In this document: positions 8,601-18,102 of the stretch, piece after piece
How the letters are laid out: each line of letters begins with the position of its first letter
Position numbering within the stretch: the first letter of the stretch is position 1
NCBI GenBank assembly: GCA_944385965.1
Contig: CALWZG010000033.1
Coordinates: 1-59,030, forward strand
Length of the DNA: 59,030 bases
Direction: 5' to 3'
DNA from: an uncultured Anaerotruncus sp.
GTDB taxonomy: Bacteria > Bacillota > Clostridia > Oscillospirales > Ruminococcaceae
Program-made: the position numbers and the translations under genes
Notes under the pieces: generated by a model
Told to the model about the DNA's origin: nothing
Database searches by the model: none
What the model saw: only the letters and a program-made list of their open reading frames with translations

Positions 8601-10982
8601 ATGAATCTTTCTATGAAATGGCTGTCCGATTATGTGGACGTTGATGGCATCTCCCCTCGTCAGTTCGCTGAGGCGATGACGATGTCCGGCTCCAAGGTTG
8701 AGGGCTGGGATACAGAAGGAAGCGAGATTAAAAATGTAGTGGTGGGGCATCTGCTGGAGGTAGTTCCCCATCCTGACTCTGACCATTTGGTTATCTGCCA
8801 GGTGGATGTAGGCGCCCAGTCCCCCATTCAAATCGTAACCGGCGCCCAAAATGTCAAAGCTGGTGACTGGGTACCTGTGGCCCTCCATGACAGCTATCTG
8901 CCTGGCGGTGTCCATATCAAAAAAGGAAAATTGAGAGGCGTGGAGTCCAATGGCATGCTCTGCTCCCTGAGCGAGCTTGGGCTGACCACCCATGATTTCC
9001 CCTATGCCATCGAAGATGGTATCTTCCTGCTGGAGGAGCCTGACCTGAAGGTTGGCCAGGATATCCATGAGGCTATTGGGCTGAATGACACCTGTGTGGA
9101 ATTTGAAATCACCTCCAACCGCCCTGACTGCCTTTCTATCACTGGTTTGGCCAGAGAAGCGGCGGCTACCTTCCAGAAACCTCTGCGTCTCCCTGTGCCT
9201 CAGGTGGAAAAAACCTCAGACGACATCCATCAGCACCTGAAGGTAGAGGTCACCGCTCCTGACCTTTGTCCCCGGTATGTGGCCCGTATGGTAAAAAATA
9301 TCAAGGTAGAGCCTTCTCCCCGTTGGATGCGGGAACGGCTGCGGGCTTGCGGGGTTCGTCCCATCAACAACATTGTGGACATCACCAACTATGTGATGCT
9401 GGAATATGGCCAGCCTATGCACGCTTTCGACCATCGGTTTGTGGCAGGCGGAAAAATTGTAGTGCGTCGGGCCAATGAGGGCGAAGAACTGGAAACTCTG
9501 GATGGAATTGTCCGCAAGCTGACCCCGGACATGCTGGTCATCGCTGATGTGGAAAAGCCCACCGCGGTGGCTGGTGTTATGGGTGGTGAGTACAGCGGAA
9601 TCGCTGATGACACCAATACAATTGTATTTGAGTCCGCTTGCTTCAATGGGCCTTCCGTCCGGATTACCGCTAAGAATCTGGGGATGCGCACAGAGGCTTC
9701 TGGACGTTTTGAGAAGCAGCTGGACCCCGCCACTTGTATCCCAGCGGTAGAGCGGGCCTGTCAGCTGGTAGAGCTGTTGGGTGCCGGCGAGGTCATTGGC
9801 GGCATGATTGATGTGGATAATTCCGATAAAACAGAACGCCGTATTCCCCTGGAGGCGGACTGGATTAACCGCTTCATTGGCATCGACCTGTCCAAAGAGG
9901 AAATGTGCCAAATTCTGACCCGGTTGGAGTGCAAAATTGATGGGGATGTTGTGATTCCTCCTTCCTTCCGCAGCGATTTGGAGCATAAAGCCGATATTGC
10001 TGAGGAGATTGCCCGTTTCTATGGCTATGACAAAATTCCCACCACAGCCATTCGAGGCACCGCTGATGGACAGTACACCACTGAACAGAAATTCCAGCAT
10101 TCTGTCAATTCCATTTTGCAGGCTCAAGGGCTTTATGAGGTCTCCACTTATTCCTTCATCAGCCCTAAATATTATGACAAAATCCGTTTGCCTCAGGACA
10201 GCCTTTATCGGAACAGTGTGGTCATCAGCAATCCTCTGGGAGAGGATACCAGTGTGATGCGTACCACTACCCTCCCCTCTATGCTGGAGGTGCTGTCCCG
10301 GAACTACAATAACCGCAATAAGTCCGCTGCCCTTTATGAGGTGGGAACAGTTTATCTGCCCCAGGAAGGAAAAGAGCTTCCTGATGAGCGGGCTGTGATT
10401 ACCTTGGGCATGTATGGAGAGGGACATGATTTCTTCTCCCTCAAGGGGATTGTGGAAACCCTGCTGAATCGGCTGAATATCAAGGGGTATAGTTTCTCCG
10501 CTTGCTCCACCCATCCTTCCTTCCATCCCGGACGCTGTGCTGAAATCTATGTGGGAGACGCGAAAGTAGGCATGATTGGTGAGGCTCATCCCACTGTGGC
10601 GGAAAATTACGCCATAGGGACTCGGGCATACATCGCCTATCTGGATATGGGACTGCTGCTGGCCAATGCAGCTCCTGAATCCGGATACCATCCTTTGCCC
10701 AAATTCCCCGCTTCTACCCGTGACTTGGCGCTGATTTGTGACGATGAAACCCCTGTGGCTGTCCTGGAAAACGCCATTCGGGAAGGCGTTGGAAAAATTT
10801 TGGAGGATGTATCCCTATTTGATGTTTACCGCGGCGCTCAGGTGGCCCAAGGTAAAAAGAGTGTGGCTTACAGCCTGACCATGCGGGCCGCTGACCGCAC
10901 CCTCACCGACGAGGAAGCGGATGCCGCTGTGAAACGGGCTTTGAAGGCTTTGGATAAGGTAGGCGCTCAGCTCCGTTCTTAA
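8601..10982 (+). CDS. pheT: Phenylalanyl-tRNA synthetase beta subunit
   Basis: The full-length 793-residue beta subunit. An N-terminal tRNA-binding OB domain (about 40-150, with VVPHPDSDHLVICQVDVG) is followed by the B3/B4 editing region, which hydrolyses mischarged Tyr-tRNA-Phe. B5 and the catalytic-like core (RSDLEHKADIAEEIARFYGY) come next, and a C-terminal FDX-ACB anticodon-binding domain (FPASTRDLALI onward, about 700-793) ends the protein. It is cotranscribed with pheS; GGAGG lies before the ATG and a strong terminator follows. Confidence 0.97.
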   Translation: MNLSMKWLSDYVDVDGISPRQFAEAMTMSGSKVEGWDTEGSEIKNVVVGHLLEVVPHPDSDHLVICQVDVGAQSPIQIVTGAQNVKAGDWVPVALHDSYLPGGVHIKKGKLRGVESNGMLCSLSELGLTTHDFPYAIEDGIFLLEEPDLKVGQDIHEAIGLNDTCVEFEITSNRPDCLSITGLAREAAATFQKPLRLPVPQVEKTSDDIHQHLKVEVTAPDLCPRYVARMVKNIKVEPSPRWMRERLRACGVRPINNIVDITNYVMLEYGQPMHAFDHRFVAGGKIVVRRANEGEELETLDGIVRKLTPDMLVIADVEKPTAVAGVMGGEYSGIADDTNTIVFESACFNGPSVRITAKNLGMRTEASGRFEKQLDPATCIPAVERACQLVELLGAGEVIGGMIDVDNSDKTERRIPLEADWINRFIGIDLSKEEMCQILTRLECKIDGDVVIPPSFRSDLEHKADIAEEIARFYGYDKIPTTAIRGTADGQYTTEQKFQHSVNSILQAQGLYEVSTYSFISPKYYDKIRLPQDSLYRNSVVISNPLGEDTSVMRTTTLPSMLEVLSRNYNNRNKSAALYEVGTVYLPQEGKELPDERAVITLGMYGEGHDFFSLKGIVETLLNRLNIKGYSFSACSTHPSFHPGRCAEIYVGDAKVGMIGEAHPTVAENYAIGTRAYIAYLDMGLLLANAAPESGYHPLPKFPASTRDLALICDDETPVAVLENAIREGVGKILEDVSLFDVYRGAQVAQGKKSVAYSLTMRAADRTLTDEEADAAVKRALKALDKVGAQLRS

Positions 10983-11001
10983 AAATTAAATCTCTGATAC
11001 A

Positions 11002-11037
11002 AAATCCCCATCCTGGAAAAATCCGGGATGGGGATTT
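11002..11037 (+). terminator. Terminator after pheT
   Basis: A 16-bp stem AAATCCCCATCCTGGA / TCCGGGATGGGGATTT with an AAAA loop. The A/T ends could let it work on both strands, ending pheST and the convergent MoeA-like gene. Confidence 0.85.
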
Positions 11038-11068
11038 ATTTCGTATTTACCTATTATTAAGGACATCA

Positions 11069-12094
11069 TTACCAGCCTTTGCCAAACCCACAATTGGGGA
11101 AGGTGCATACTGGACAGGAAAGGCAAAGTCCTCCCTGACCCATAGCCGCTAAATCTTCCTTTCTAACCGGCACATCCGCCATAATTAAGGGCAGGACCAA
11201 ATCAAAAACTGTCCGTTTGGCGTACATAACACATCCCGGAAGCCCTAAAATGGCCTGTCCTGATTGGGCATAGGCCAACATTAACATAGCCCCCGGCAAA
11301 ACCGGCGCCCCATACGTTACAATTTCAGCGCCTGTATTTTTAATGGCCAAAGGGGTTCTGTCATCTGGGTCCACACTCATGCCTCCTGTGCAGAGAATCA
11401 GCTCCATCCCCTCTGACAGCATCTTGTTAATGGCACTGGTTATCTGTTCAGGGTCGTCTCCCAAGGTTACATGCTGGTCCATTTGGCAGCCGAACTCGGC
11501 TAATTTTTCTTCCAGAACAGGGGTGAAATCATCCTTAATCCGGCCGTAAAAAACCTCATTCCCTGTGGTGATAATGCCCACCTTCCGAGTACGAAATGGA
11601 TGGAACTCCAACAAAGGACTTCCTTGACACAGCTCTTGTGCCTGCTTCATTTTTTGTTCCGGAATAATCAGTGGAATGATACGTGTTCCTGCAAGCTTGT
11701 CCCCTTTTCTGACAGGGCAATGTCCATGCCGGGTGGCAATCATCATTTCTCCCAGACCATTTACCTGCCTCAGTCTTGCATCATCCACCAGCAAAAGCCC
11801 ATCACAGTCTGCTATTACCTCTATTTTTCCTTCTTTCACAGAAGTAGGGCTCATATGGGCGCCAGCGCAGATTTTGTAAAGAATTTGAGCAGCCTCATCC
11901 TCATGGAGGGTTCCCTCAGTTTTCTCCCATACATAAAGATGGTCTTTTCCCATAGACAACAACAGCGGTATATCCTCCTGAGTCACCACATGCCCTTTGC
12001 GGAATGCTGCGTCTTTGGTAACCCCTTTTACAATTCTTGTTAAATCATGACAGAGTACATGTCCCACCGCGTCTTCCGTGCGAATCAATTTCAA
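11069..12094 (-). CDS. MoeA-like molybdopterin-binding protein with Cys-rich tail
   Basis: A 341-residue protein. The central and C-terminal part carries the MoaB/Mog-like fold: KVGIITTGNEVFYGRIKDDF, then LILCTGGMSVDPDDRTP and VLPGAMLMLA, which bind molybdopterin in MoeA and MogA. The first 150 residues are an SAF/MoeA-like region. The C-terminus adds a tail with C-x2-C-x2-C-x5-C spacing (CLSCPVCTFPNCG) not found in MoeA proper, a likely metal or Fe-S site. An ATG at 12112 has no ribosome site; the TTG at 12094 has AAGGGGG six bases upstream and is preferred. No other cofactor gene is in the window. It may regulate or serve a selenium- or molybdenum-dependent hydroxylase elsewhere; that is inference. 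Confidence 0.8.
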   Translation of the reverse strand: MKLIRTEDAVGHVLCHDLTRIVKGVTKDAAFRKGHVVTQEDIPLLLSMGKDHLYVWEKTEGTLHEDEAAQILYKICAGAHMSPTSVKEGKIEVIADCDGLLLVDDARLRQVNGLGEMMIATRHGHCPVRKGDKLAGTRIIPLIIPEQKMKQAQELCQGSPLLEFHPFRTRKVGIITTGNEVFYGRIKDDFTPVLEEKLAEFGCQMDQHVTLGDDPEQITSAINKMLSEGMELILCTGGMSVDPDDRTPLAIKNTGAEIVTYGAPVLPGAMLMLAYAQSGQAILGLPGCVMYAKRTVFDLVLPLIMADVPVRKEDLAAMGQGGLCLSCPVCTFPNCGFGKGW

Positions 12095-12186
12095 AGAGAA
12101 CGCCCCCTTCATTATTCTTGTTATAGTATAATGGTAACCAGGAAGATTGTCAATAAAAAGAGCAAAACCGTTTCTAAGTAATATTT

Positions 12187-12214
12187 AAAAAGGAAGCTGT
12201 ACAGCTTCCTTTTT
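12187..12214. terminator. Bidirectional terminator
   Basis: A perfect palindrome AAAAAGGAAGCTG / CAGCTTCCTTTTT with a 2-base centre, positioned after the DHHW gene (minus strand) and upstream of the MoeA-like gene promoter region. The T-run is adequate on either strand. Confidence 0.75.
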
Positions 12215-12221
12215 AATGAAT

Positions 12222-13400
12222 TCAATAATTCAATTTTGGAATGTTGGTATCGCTGGCAAAATTCATAAAATTGTATAGAATGAGCAAATCGTCAAATTGG
12301 GCTTGAGACATGATGTCGCTCATTTTCGCCACATCCCGCAAATCTACCACCCACACCTCATCATAGCTATAAGTGAGAAAGGGTGAAAAGCTGTTTCCAT
12401 AGCTGTCCTTAACTACCAGGACTCGGCTGGTCTTGCCCTCCTGATGATTCAAATTGTTCTGGGACTGGATAATGGTCAGCCCGTTATTTCCCCAGAGGAA
12501 GGCTGCATGTTTATCATGGGTGTTCCATTTATCCGGATCATGCAGGCTGTCTTTTTTCTCCCCATTGATGGTCATTGAGGAAAAGGGAATATCATAGACC
12601 CAAATGGTGTCAGGTACAGCGGAAAAAAGCTTGCACTTATTATAATAGCTGCCATAAAATCCCGGCACATAGAGAAGTTTATCCTCCAGCTCCTCCAGTG
12701 TTACCGCCTTTAAGCCCCGACTTTCCACAAACGCCCGATACCCTTCATAGGCTCCATAGGTTGTCCAGTGATGGTCCGTCCGATAATAAGCCAAGGTTTC
12801 CTCTTGATTGGCTTCTCTTTGGGCGGAGCGTTCCCTGGCAGACGCAGCGGCAGCATCCATAACTGGGGTTAAGTCTAACGTATCCGCTCCCTGAATCTGG
12901 GAAAGAATCTCAGGAATATAGCTCCGTTGGTCCACATTCTGAAGCCCCACAGGAACCAAATCCTGAAGTATGGCGTAAGAATTGGGAATCAAAGCAACTG
13001 TGGCCTTTGTATCTGGACTCAAAGTGGATAAAAACTCATTGACAAATCCGATATTTTTCTGGATACGGTCATCATTGGTGGAAGGATAACTTTCAAAAAG
13101 GTAATGATCCTTTCCATAAACAATCCCATTATTTTCAATCTTGCCAAGAGCAGACTCACAAACAGATTTCAGGGTAATCCATCCATCTCGTCCCACAAAC
13201 TGGTCATTGACAAATTTTTCATATTTTGGGGTATATTCGTTGTTTAAGAGCTTGGACAGGCTGAATTTCGGACGCTGCTCCAGATAGCGGTTCTCCATTT
13301 CGCTGAATTCCCTGTCAGGCACAAATAAATCCGCCACCGCGAAAAACAAAATAAACGCCGCAAACAGCCAAAGCAAGCAATATTTTTTGATGAGTTTCAT
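12222..13400 (-). CDS. DHHW-family SGNH-like acyltransferase partner (AlgX/AlgJ-like)
   Basis: A 392-residue exported, membrane-anchored protein: basic N-terminus, one TM helix (about 9-26), then a periplasmic-type SGNH-like domain. The family-naming tetrad D209-H210-H211-W212 (YRTDHHWTTYGAY) and the nucleophile candidate S333 in VVKDSYGNSF are intact. In alginate and peptidoglycan O-acetylation the AlgJ/AlgX/PatB partner moves the acetyl group from the MBOAT to the glycan. The ATG at 13400 behind GGGAGGCAG is chosen over the upstream 13451 start, which would overlap the MBOAT gene. It lies 13 bases downstream of that gene. Confidence 0.88.
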   Translation of the reverse strand: MKLIKKYCLLWLFAAFILFFAVADLFVPDREFSEMENRYLEQRPKFSLSKLLNNEYTPKYEKFVNDQFVGRDGWITLKSVCESALGKIENNGIVYGKDHYLFESYPSTNDDRIQKNIGFVNEFLSTLSPDTKATVALIPNSYAILQDLVPVGLQNVDQRSYIPEILSQIQGADTLDLTPVMDAAAASARERSAQREANQEETLAYYRTDHHWTTYGAYEGYRAFVESRGLKAVTLEELEDKLLYVPGFYGSYYNKCKLFSAVPDTIWVYDIPFSSMTINGEKKDSLHDPDKWNTHDKHAAFLWGNNGLTIIQSQNNLNHQEGKTSRVLVVKDSYGNSFSPFLTYSYDEVWVVDLRDVAKMSDIMSQAQFDDLLILYNFMNFASDTNIPKLNY

Positions 13401-13413
13401 ATCTGCCTCCCTG

Positions 13414-14799
13414 TTAAAAACGGAAATAAAGGAATGGATTATAAGTTTCATCTACCAGATACGCTACCGAAAGCACCAACACCAAGCTCAAAAACGGAAG
13501 CGCAAGCCATTTACAGACGGTTGGATGACGGTCCCGGATACGGTTGAGGATTGGCAGAGAAAACACACATCCCAGCACCAGAACAATCCCATAATTGCGC
13601 AGGTAAAACAGATAATCCTGCCCATTGGAACAAGGGGTAAACAATCTGCTCCAAAAAGTTACAAGCTGCCCTAAATCTACCACCGCGAATAGCGACCAAC
13701 CAATCAAAATGGCTGCCACCCCGTACAAATGTCCTAAAACAGGGCGCTTGTCAAGAAACTTTTTCAAAAACAGACGTTCACAGCAGATTAAAACAAAGAA
13801 ATACAATCCCCACAATACAAAGTTCCAGCTGGCTCCATGCCATAGGCCTGTACAGGCCCAGACCACCAGCAGATTGAAATAGCTGCGTCCAGGTGAGACT
13901 CGACTGCCGCCCAGAGGGATGTACAGATATTCCTGAAACCATCCAGATAAGGTCATATGCCAACGCTTCCAAAACTCTCTAACACTTTTAGAAATATAAG
14001 GGTAATTAAAGTTTTGCGGGAAGGTAAAACCCATAGCTCGTCCCATACCAATAGCCATCAAAGAGTACCCAGAAAAATCAAAATAAATTTGCAGGGTATA
14101 AGCTACCAACGCCAGCCAAGCCAAAGGAGTGGAAATATTTTGGAAACCAATAGACTCTACATCTGTCCACAACTTCCCCACATTGTTGGCCAGCAAAACC
14201 TTGCTGCCCAATCCTAAAATAAACAGTGCGATTCCCTCTTGAATTTTATCCAAAGTGATGGAGCGTTTCTTTAACTCCGCACTGATGTCCGTATATTTTA
14301 CAATGGGACCAGCGATAAGCTGGGGAAACAGCACCACAAACGCCCCAAAATCAATCAGGCTCTTTTCCGCCTGGGCTTTTCCAAAATAAACATCAATGGT
14401 ATAGGTCATGATTTGAAAGGTATAGAAGCTGATTCCCAAAGGAAGATTTTTCGTCACTTCCAGCATGGGCAGGCTGGTTCCAAACAGGAGATTGATGTTC
14501 TCCAGCAGGAAATTGCTGTACTTAAAAAAGGCCAAAAACCCTACACTGAACACTACCGAGACAGCTAACACCAGCCTTCGGCTCCCTTTTTGCTTTAACC
14601 GCCCCAGCAGCAGACCCGCCCCATAATTGACCAATATCACAGATAGCATGATTGGGAAATACTTGACCTCTCCCCAAGAATAAAACACCAAGCTTACCAA
14701 CAGCAAGGTCAAATTTTTCCAGCGCGCAGGGGTAAGATAATATGCCCCAAAAGCTAATGGCAAAAATTTAAATAGAAATGTCAAACTGCTAAAGACCAT
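13414..14799 (-). CDS. MBOAT family O-acyltransferase (AlgI/DltB-like)
   Basis: A 461-residue polytopic membrane protein that carries acyl groups across the membrane for O-acylation of a cell-envelope polymer. Both family histidines are present: H281 in FWKRWHMTLSGWFQEYLYI and the near-invariant H321 in TGLWHGASWNFVLWG. IYFDFSGYSLMAIG and PQNFNYPY are also typical of AlgI. GGGGAGG precedes the ATG. It forms a two-gene unit with the DHHW protein; the acceptor polymer is not identifiable from the window. Confidence 0.92.
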   Translation of the reverse strand: MVFSSLTFLFKFLPLAFGAYYLTPARWKNLTLLLVSLVFYSWGEVKYFPIMLSVILVNYGAGLLLGRLKQKGSRRLVLAVSVVFSVGFLAFFKYSNFLLENINLLFGTSLPMLEVTKNLPLGISFYTFQIMTYTIDVYFGKAQAEKSLIDFGAFVVLFPQLIAGPIVKYTDISAELKKRSITLDKIQEGIALFILGLGSKVLLANNVGKLWTDVESIGFQNISTPLAWLALVAYTLQIYFDFSGYSLMAIGMGRAMGFTFPQNFNYPYISKSVREFWKRWHMTLSGWFQEYLYIPLGGSRVSPGRSYFNLLVVWACTGLWHGASWNFVLWGLYFFVLICCERLFLKKFLDKRPVLGHLYGVAAILIGWSLFAVVDLGQLVTFWSRLFTPCSNGQDYLFYLRNYGIVLVLGCVFSLPILNRIRDRHPTVCKWLALPFLSLVLVLSVAYLVDETYNPFLYFRF

Positions 14800-14831
14800 A
14801 AGGAGCCTCCCCGCTCAAGTATAAATAAAAA

Positions 14832-14861
14832 GTAAAGTGTACCATGTCTAGTACACTTTAC
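14832..14861 (-). terminator. Terminator or attenuator between DUF4358 and MBOAT genes
   Basis: An 11-bp perfect stem GTAAAGTGTAC / GTACACTTTAC with an 8-base loop. Read on the minus strand it is followed by TTTTTATTT, so it ends or thins transcription coming from the DUF4358 gene before the MBOAT gene. Confidence 0.75.
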
Positions 14862-14893
14862 CAAATTTTGCGGCGTTATTCAAGAGCTACTTT

Positions 14894-15409
14894 TTAAAAA
14901 GCCTCATTTACCAGTTCTTCTGCCCGCTGCATCTCCTCATCAAACTTCTCCACATCGGAGCCAAGAATCAGCAGGAACACATAGTCGCCCTTCTCAATGA
15001 CCTTACCCTTTTCGGTTTTTTCCTTCTGGTCAGGCAGATACTGAGCGAACTGGGCTTTCACGTCCTCCAAACGCTGATTCAGACCTTCCGCTACCTCTGC
15101 ACCTTTGCCAGGTTTGGCCTGCACGCCAATGATGTTATCCGCGCTGACGTTCACCATAGCGATTTGTCCATAATAGGATTCCACATTGGCTGGGTCCACA
15201 TGACACATATCCTTCAGGATAGTGTCGTCAATCTCCGCGGGCATGGCGATTCCCACTTCATCCACAATGCTTTTTACAACGGTTTCCACAGTGTAACCAT
15301 CCTTCATGGATACAGTGGTTTCCTCACTCTTTGAAGAACCGCAGCCAGCCAATGCTCCTACACAAATCACAGCCGCCAGCAGAATTCCCAGTAATTTCCT
15401 TGTTTTCAT
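14894..15409 (-). CDS. DUF4358 lipoprotein
   Basis: A 171-residue lipoprotein: signal sequence with lipobox LAGC (acylated Cys near residue 23), then a single DUF4358-like domain. Family members are often encoded next to MBOAT/DHHW genes in clostridia, as here, and are of unknown role. Acidic C-terminus. AAAGGAG precedes the ATG. Position suggests a surface accessory of the O-acylation pair, but the hairpin between them implies different expression levels. Confidence 0.8.
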   Translation of the reverse strand: MKTRKLLGILLAAVICVGALAGCGSSKSEETTVSMKDGYTVETVVKSIVDEVGIAMPAEIDDTILKDMCHVDPANVESYYGQIAMVNVSADNIIGVQAKPGKGAEVAEGLNQRLEDVKAQFAQYLPDQKEKTEKGKVIEKGDYVFLLILGSDVEKFDEEMQRAEELVNEAF

Positions 15410-15535
15410 TTGTCAAATTCTCCTTTACCATTTGTCAGATTCCATCCATTTGACTGGACGCATTATTAGAGTGTGCGCAAAATCTCATTTTACTTCATGG
15501 TAAGGAAAATTTTTTCCAGATTGCTCGTATTTCCT

Positions 15536-16282
15536 TTATTTAATGTTATTTCCAAGGAAATCCGCTGTCCGCTGATGCTTGGGATGACCAAAAATCTGTT
15601 CTGGGGTTCCCTCTTCCAAAATCGTTCCATCACACATAAATAAAATCCGATTGGCTACCTCTTTCGCAAAAGACATTTCATGGGTAACCACCAGCATGGT
15701 CATATGGTCTGCTGCCAGCTTCTGCATCACTCCCAACACTTCCAGTGTCAGCATAGGGTCCAAGGCGGATGTAGGTTCATCAAACAGCATAATATCGGGA
15801 TTCAGCATCAAGGCTCTGGCGATGGCTACCCTTTGCTTCTGACCGCCGGACAGGGTGGATGGCATGGCATCAATTCGGTCCCCCATCCCAACCTTCTTTA
15901 AAGTTTCTAAGGCCAGAGCGTTGGCCTGTTCTTTCCCTGTTCCTTTTACCTTCATCAGCGGCATGGTCAGATTCCGCCGTACCGACAAATGAGGAAACAA
16001 ATGAAAATTCTGAAAGACCATCCCCATCTTTCCGGTGGCTCTTCTCACCTGAGCGGGTGGGGCATAAATTCCATCCTTCACCAACGGTTCCCCTTCCACC
16101 TCAATGGTTCCCCCGTCCACCTTCTCCAAATCAATCAAACATCTGAGCATGGTGCTTTTGCCCGCCCCAGATGGTCCAATCACAGCGATGACGTCCCCTT
16201 TATCCACCTGAAAGTTCACATCGGTCAGTACCTCCACACCCTGGAATCCCTTGCGGAGATTTTTTACGAAAATCAAACTCAT
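15536..16282 (-). CDS. Polar amino-acid ABC transporter, ATP-binding protein
   Basis: A 248-residue GlnQ/HisP-type ATPase. Walker [10 protein letters not shown] (about 36-44), signature [15 protein letters not shown], Walker [14 protein letters not shown] and the switch His in VVTHEMSF are intact. It is the last gene of a binding protein-permease-ATPase operon, 16 bases after the permease. The pairing with a single permease gene implies a permease homodimer. Confidence 0.95.
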   Translation of the reverse strand: MSLIFVKNLRKGFQGVEVLTDVNFQVDKGDVIAVIGPSGAGKSTMLRCLIDLEKVDGGTIEVEGEPLVKDGIYAPPAQVRRATGKMGMVFQNFHLFPHLSVRRNLTMPLMKVKGTGKEQANALALETLKKVGMGDRIDAMPSTLSGGQKQRVAIARALMLNPDIMLFDEPTSALDPMLTLEVLGVMQKLAADHMTMLVVTHEMSFAKEVANRILFMCDGTILEEGTPEQIFGHPKHQRTADFLGNNIK

Positions 16283-16298
16283 CCTTGTCCCTCCCCTC

Positions 16299-16955
16299 TC
16301 AGTAAGCGGTTTTCTTTTCCAGCCAGTTAAAAAACAGCTGCAACAGCGAGTTCAGTGCTAAATAAATCAAGAATGCGATGGCATAGGGAAGAATACTGCC
16401 TGTACGGCTCACCGCCGCTTTGGCGTAATACAGCACCTCCATAATGGAAATGGAAAAAACCAAAGCGGTATCCTTGACCAATGTAATGGATTCATTTGTA
16501 ATGGAGGGCAGCGCTACCCGGAACATCTGAGGAAGCACTGCATATAAGGTAGTTTGGACACGATTCAGCCCCAAAACCTGACATGCCTCATACTGGCCCT
16601 TGTCCACCGACAACAAGCCCCCCCGGAAAATTTCAGCGAAATACGCGGCGTAATTCAGTGAAAAGCCCAGCAAAGCGCACACCATAGCGGAACGCAGCGC
16701 CATCTTGAAAAAGTCATTGACAAACGGAAGGCCGTAATAAATGAAAAAAAGCTGGAGCATCAGCGGTGTCCCCCGCATTATGTAAATATAGGCGTTTACC
16801 AGCCACCGAATTGGTGCGATTCTGCACCGGGCCAACATCGTCAGCAGAAACCCCAACGGCAGGGAGGCCACCATTACCACTACAAATAAGGTAATCACGG
16901 TTCCCAGCCCTTGCAGCAACGCCTGAGTGGTCGCCAGAATCTCACTTGTCGTCAT
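16299..16955 (-). CDS. Polar amino-acid ABC transporter, permease
   Basis: A 218-residue HisM/GlnP-type permease with about five TM helices. The family signature [20 protein letters not shown] and the EAA loop [20 protein letters not shown] are present. The ATG at 16955 has AGGAG ten bases upstream; the GTG at 16964 is too close to that site. It lies between the binding protein and the ATPase in the operon. Confidence 0.93.
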   Translation of the reverse strand: MTTSEILATTQALLQGLGTVITLFVVVMVASLPLGFLLTMLARCRIAPIRWLVNAYIYIMRGTPLMLQLFFIYYGLPFVNDFFKMALRSAMVCALLGFSLNYAAYFAEIFRGGLLSVDKGQYEACQVLGLNRVQTTLYAVLPQMFRVALPSITNESITLVKDTALVFSISIMEVLYYAKAAVSRTGSILPYAIAFLIYLALNSLLQLFFNWLEKKTAY

Positions 16956-16997
16956 TCCATACACGCTCCTAACGCTTTTTCTTTAGACAGTCCACAC

Positions 16998-17027
16998 ACC
17001 CGCTCGAGACAAAGCCCGGGCGGGTGC
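16998..17027. other. Intercistronic hairpin
   Basis: A 7-bp GC stem (CACCCGC / GCGGGTG), extendable by bulged pairs, lies between the binding-protein and permease genes. On the minus strand no U-run follows, so it is more likely an mRNA-stabilising or processing stem giving excess binding protein than a full terminator. On the plus strand ATTTTTT follows, but no plus-strand gene precedes it. Confidence 0.5.
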
Positions 17028-17046
17028 GATTTTTTGTTTCAGGAAA

Positions 17047-17946
17047 TCAGCCAATTTGAATCATATCTTCCTTATTAAACCATTGCAGAGAAATCTCAGC
17101 TACTTTTCCCTCTGCTTCCAACTCCTGCAAAGCACCCCAAACAGCGTCTCTCAATTCAGTGTTGCCCTTCTTGAAAGCGATTCCATACTGCTCAGAAGCC
17201 ATCTTGTCATCCAACACCCGCATGGCCTTAGCGTTGGCGTTAATGTAATAGTTGGCGACGATGGAATCCATAACCACTGCGTCACAACGGCCAATCTCCA
17301 AATCAGTCAGAGCCTCCACATAGTTGCCATACTCTTTAGCGGCCCCACCTTGGATAGAGGAATAGATTTCATCCTTCTGCAGCGCCGCCAGACCAGAGGA
17401 GTCCTTCTGGGCCGCTACGATTTTATCCGCCAAATCCTCCTTACTTTGGATGTCCGAGCTCTCCATCACCACAATTACCTGCTCATTATCCATATAAGCG
17501 GGGGTCATCTCATAAATTTCATCGAACCCTTCCTGAATGGTCAGCCCGTTCCAGATACAAGAGATTTTATCACTGTTCAGCTCCATCTCCTTGGCGTCCC
17601 AATCAATGGGCTTGGCCTCAAATTCCATCCCCAGCTTCTCGCAGACCGCTTTGGCCAGGTCGATGTCCACCCCAATAATGTTGTTGTTCTGGTCCATAAA
17701 GCCCATGGGCGGGAAGCTGGCATCCAGTCCCAAGACGAAGGTTTCCGGCAGCGCTGAAGGTTCCTCAGCTTGGGAAGAGGCTTCCGCAGCGGATTCTTCC
17801 TGGGATGCGCTTTCCTCCTGCTGGGAGGAGGAGGAAGCTGGCTCGCTGGAAGAACTGCTCTCTGTTGAGGCAGACCCACCGCAGGCGGAAAACGCGGATA
17901 CCGCCAAAGCCGCAATTAAAATACCACTTAACCATTTTTTATTCAT
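17047..17946 (-). CDS. Polar amino-acid ABC transporter, substrate-binding lipoprotein
   Basis: A 299-residue lipoprotein: signal peptide with lipobox FSAC, then a 40-residue Ser/Glu-rich spacer. The type 3 solute-binding fold follows (FVLGLDASFPPMGFMDQNN, then VDIDLAKAVCEKLG, as in cystine, glutamine and arginine binders). ISCIWNGLTIQEGFDEIYEM marks the ligand-binding cleft. The exact amino acid cannot be fixed from sequence. First gene of the operon; GGAGG precedes the ATG. Confidence 0.93.
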   Translation of the reverse strand: MNKKWLSGILIAALAVSAFSACGGSASTESSSSSEPASSSSQQEESASQEESAAEASSQAEEPSALPETFVLGLDASFPPMGFMDQNNNIIGVDIDLAKAVCEKLGMEFEAKPIDWDAKEMELNSDKISCIWNGLTIQEGFDEIYEMTPAYMDNEQVIVVMESSDIQSKEDLADKIVAAQKDSSGLAALQKDEIYSSIQGGAAKEYGNYVEALTDLEIGRCDAVVMDSIVANYYINANAKAMRVLDDKMASEQYGIAFKKGNTELRDAVWGALQELEAEGKVAEISLQWFNKEDMIQIG

Positions 17947-17993
17947 TTTATAATATCCTCCATTTCACTCTCTGATTGTGCTGTGATAGGGAG

Positions 17994-18066
17994 ATTATAT
18001 CACTTTATCGTGCTAATGCGCTAATTTGATAATCTGTTATTTTTTGCAATTATTCAAATTTAGCGC
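17994..18066 (-). promoter_or_regulatory. Promoter with operator-like inverted repeat for the ABC operon
   Basis: On the minus strand TGA-TATAAT (17994-17999) is an extended -10. Upstream, arms GCGCTAATTT (18018-18027) and AAATTTAGCGC (18056-18066) form an inverted repeat spaced by 28 bases that spans the -35 region, a plausible regulator site. The regulator is unknown. Confidence 0.45.
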
Positions 18067-18102
18067 AAGGTTTCACAGGTTTCCTTTTGTTTTCACAGTA
18101 TT

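Noticed and set aside
7500..9068. Long minus-strand open frame (522 codons) opposite pheS
   Set aside because: It lies wholly antisense to the clear pheST genes and the Phe T-box leader, has no recognisable domain and is a codon-bias shadow.
9216..10691. Long minus-strand open frame opposite pheT
   Set aside because: Antisense to a conserved gene, no ribosome site, no family resemblance.
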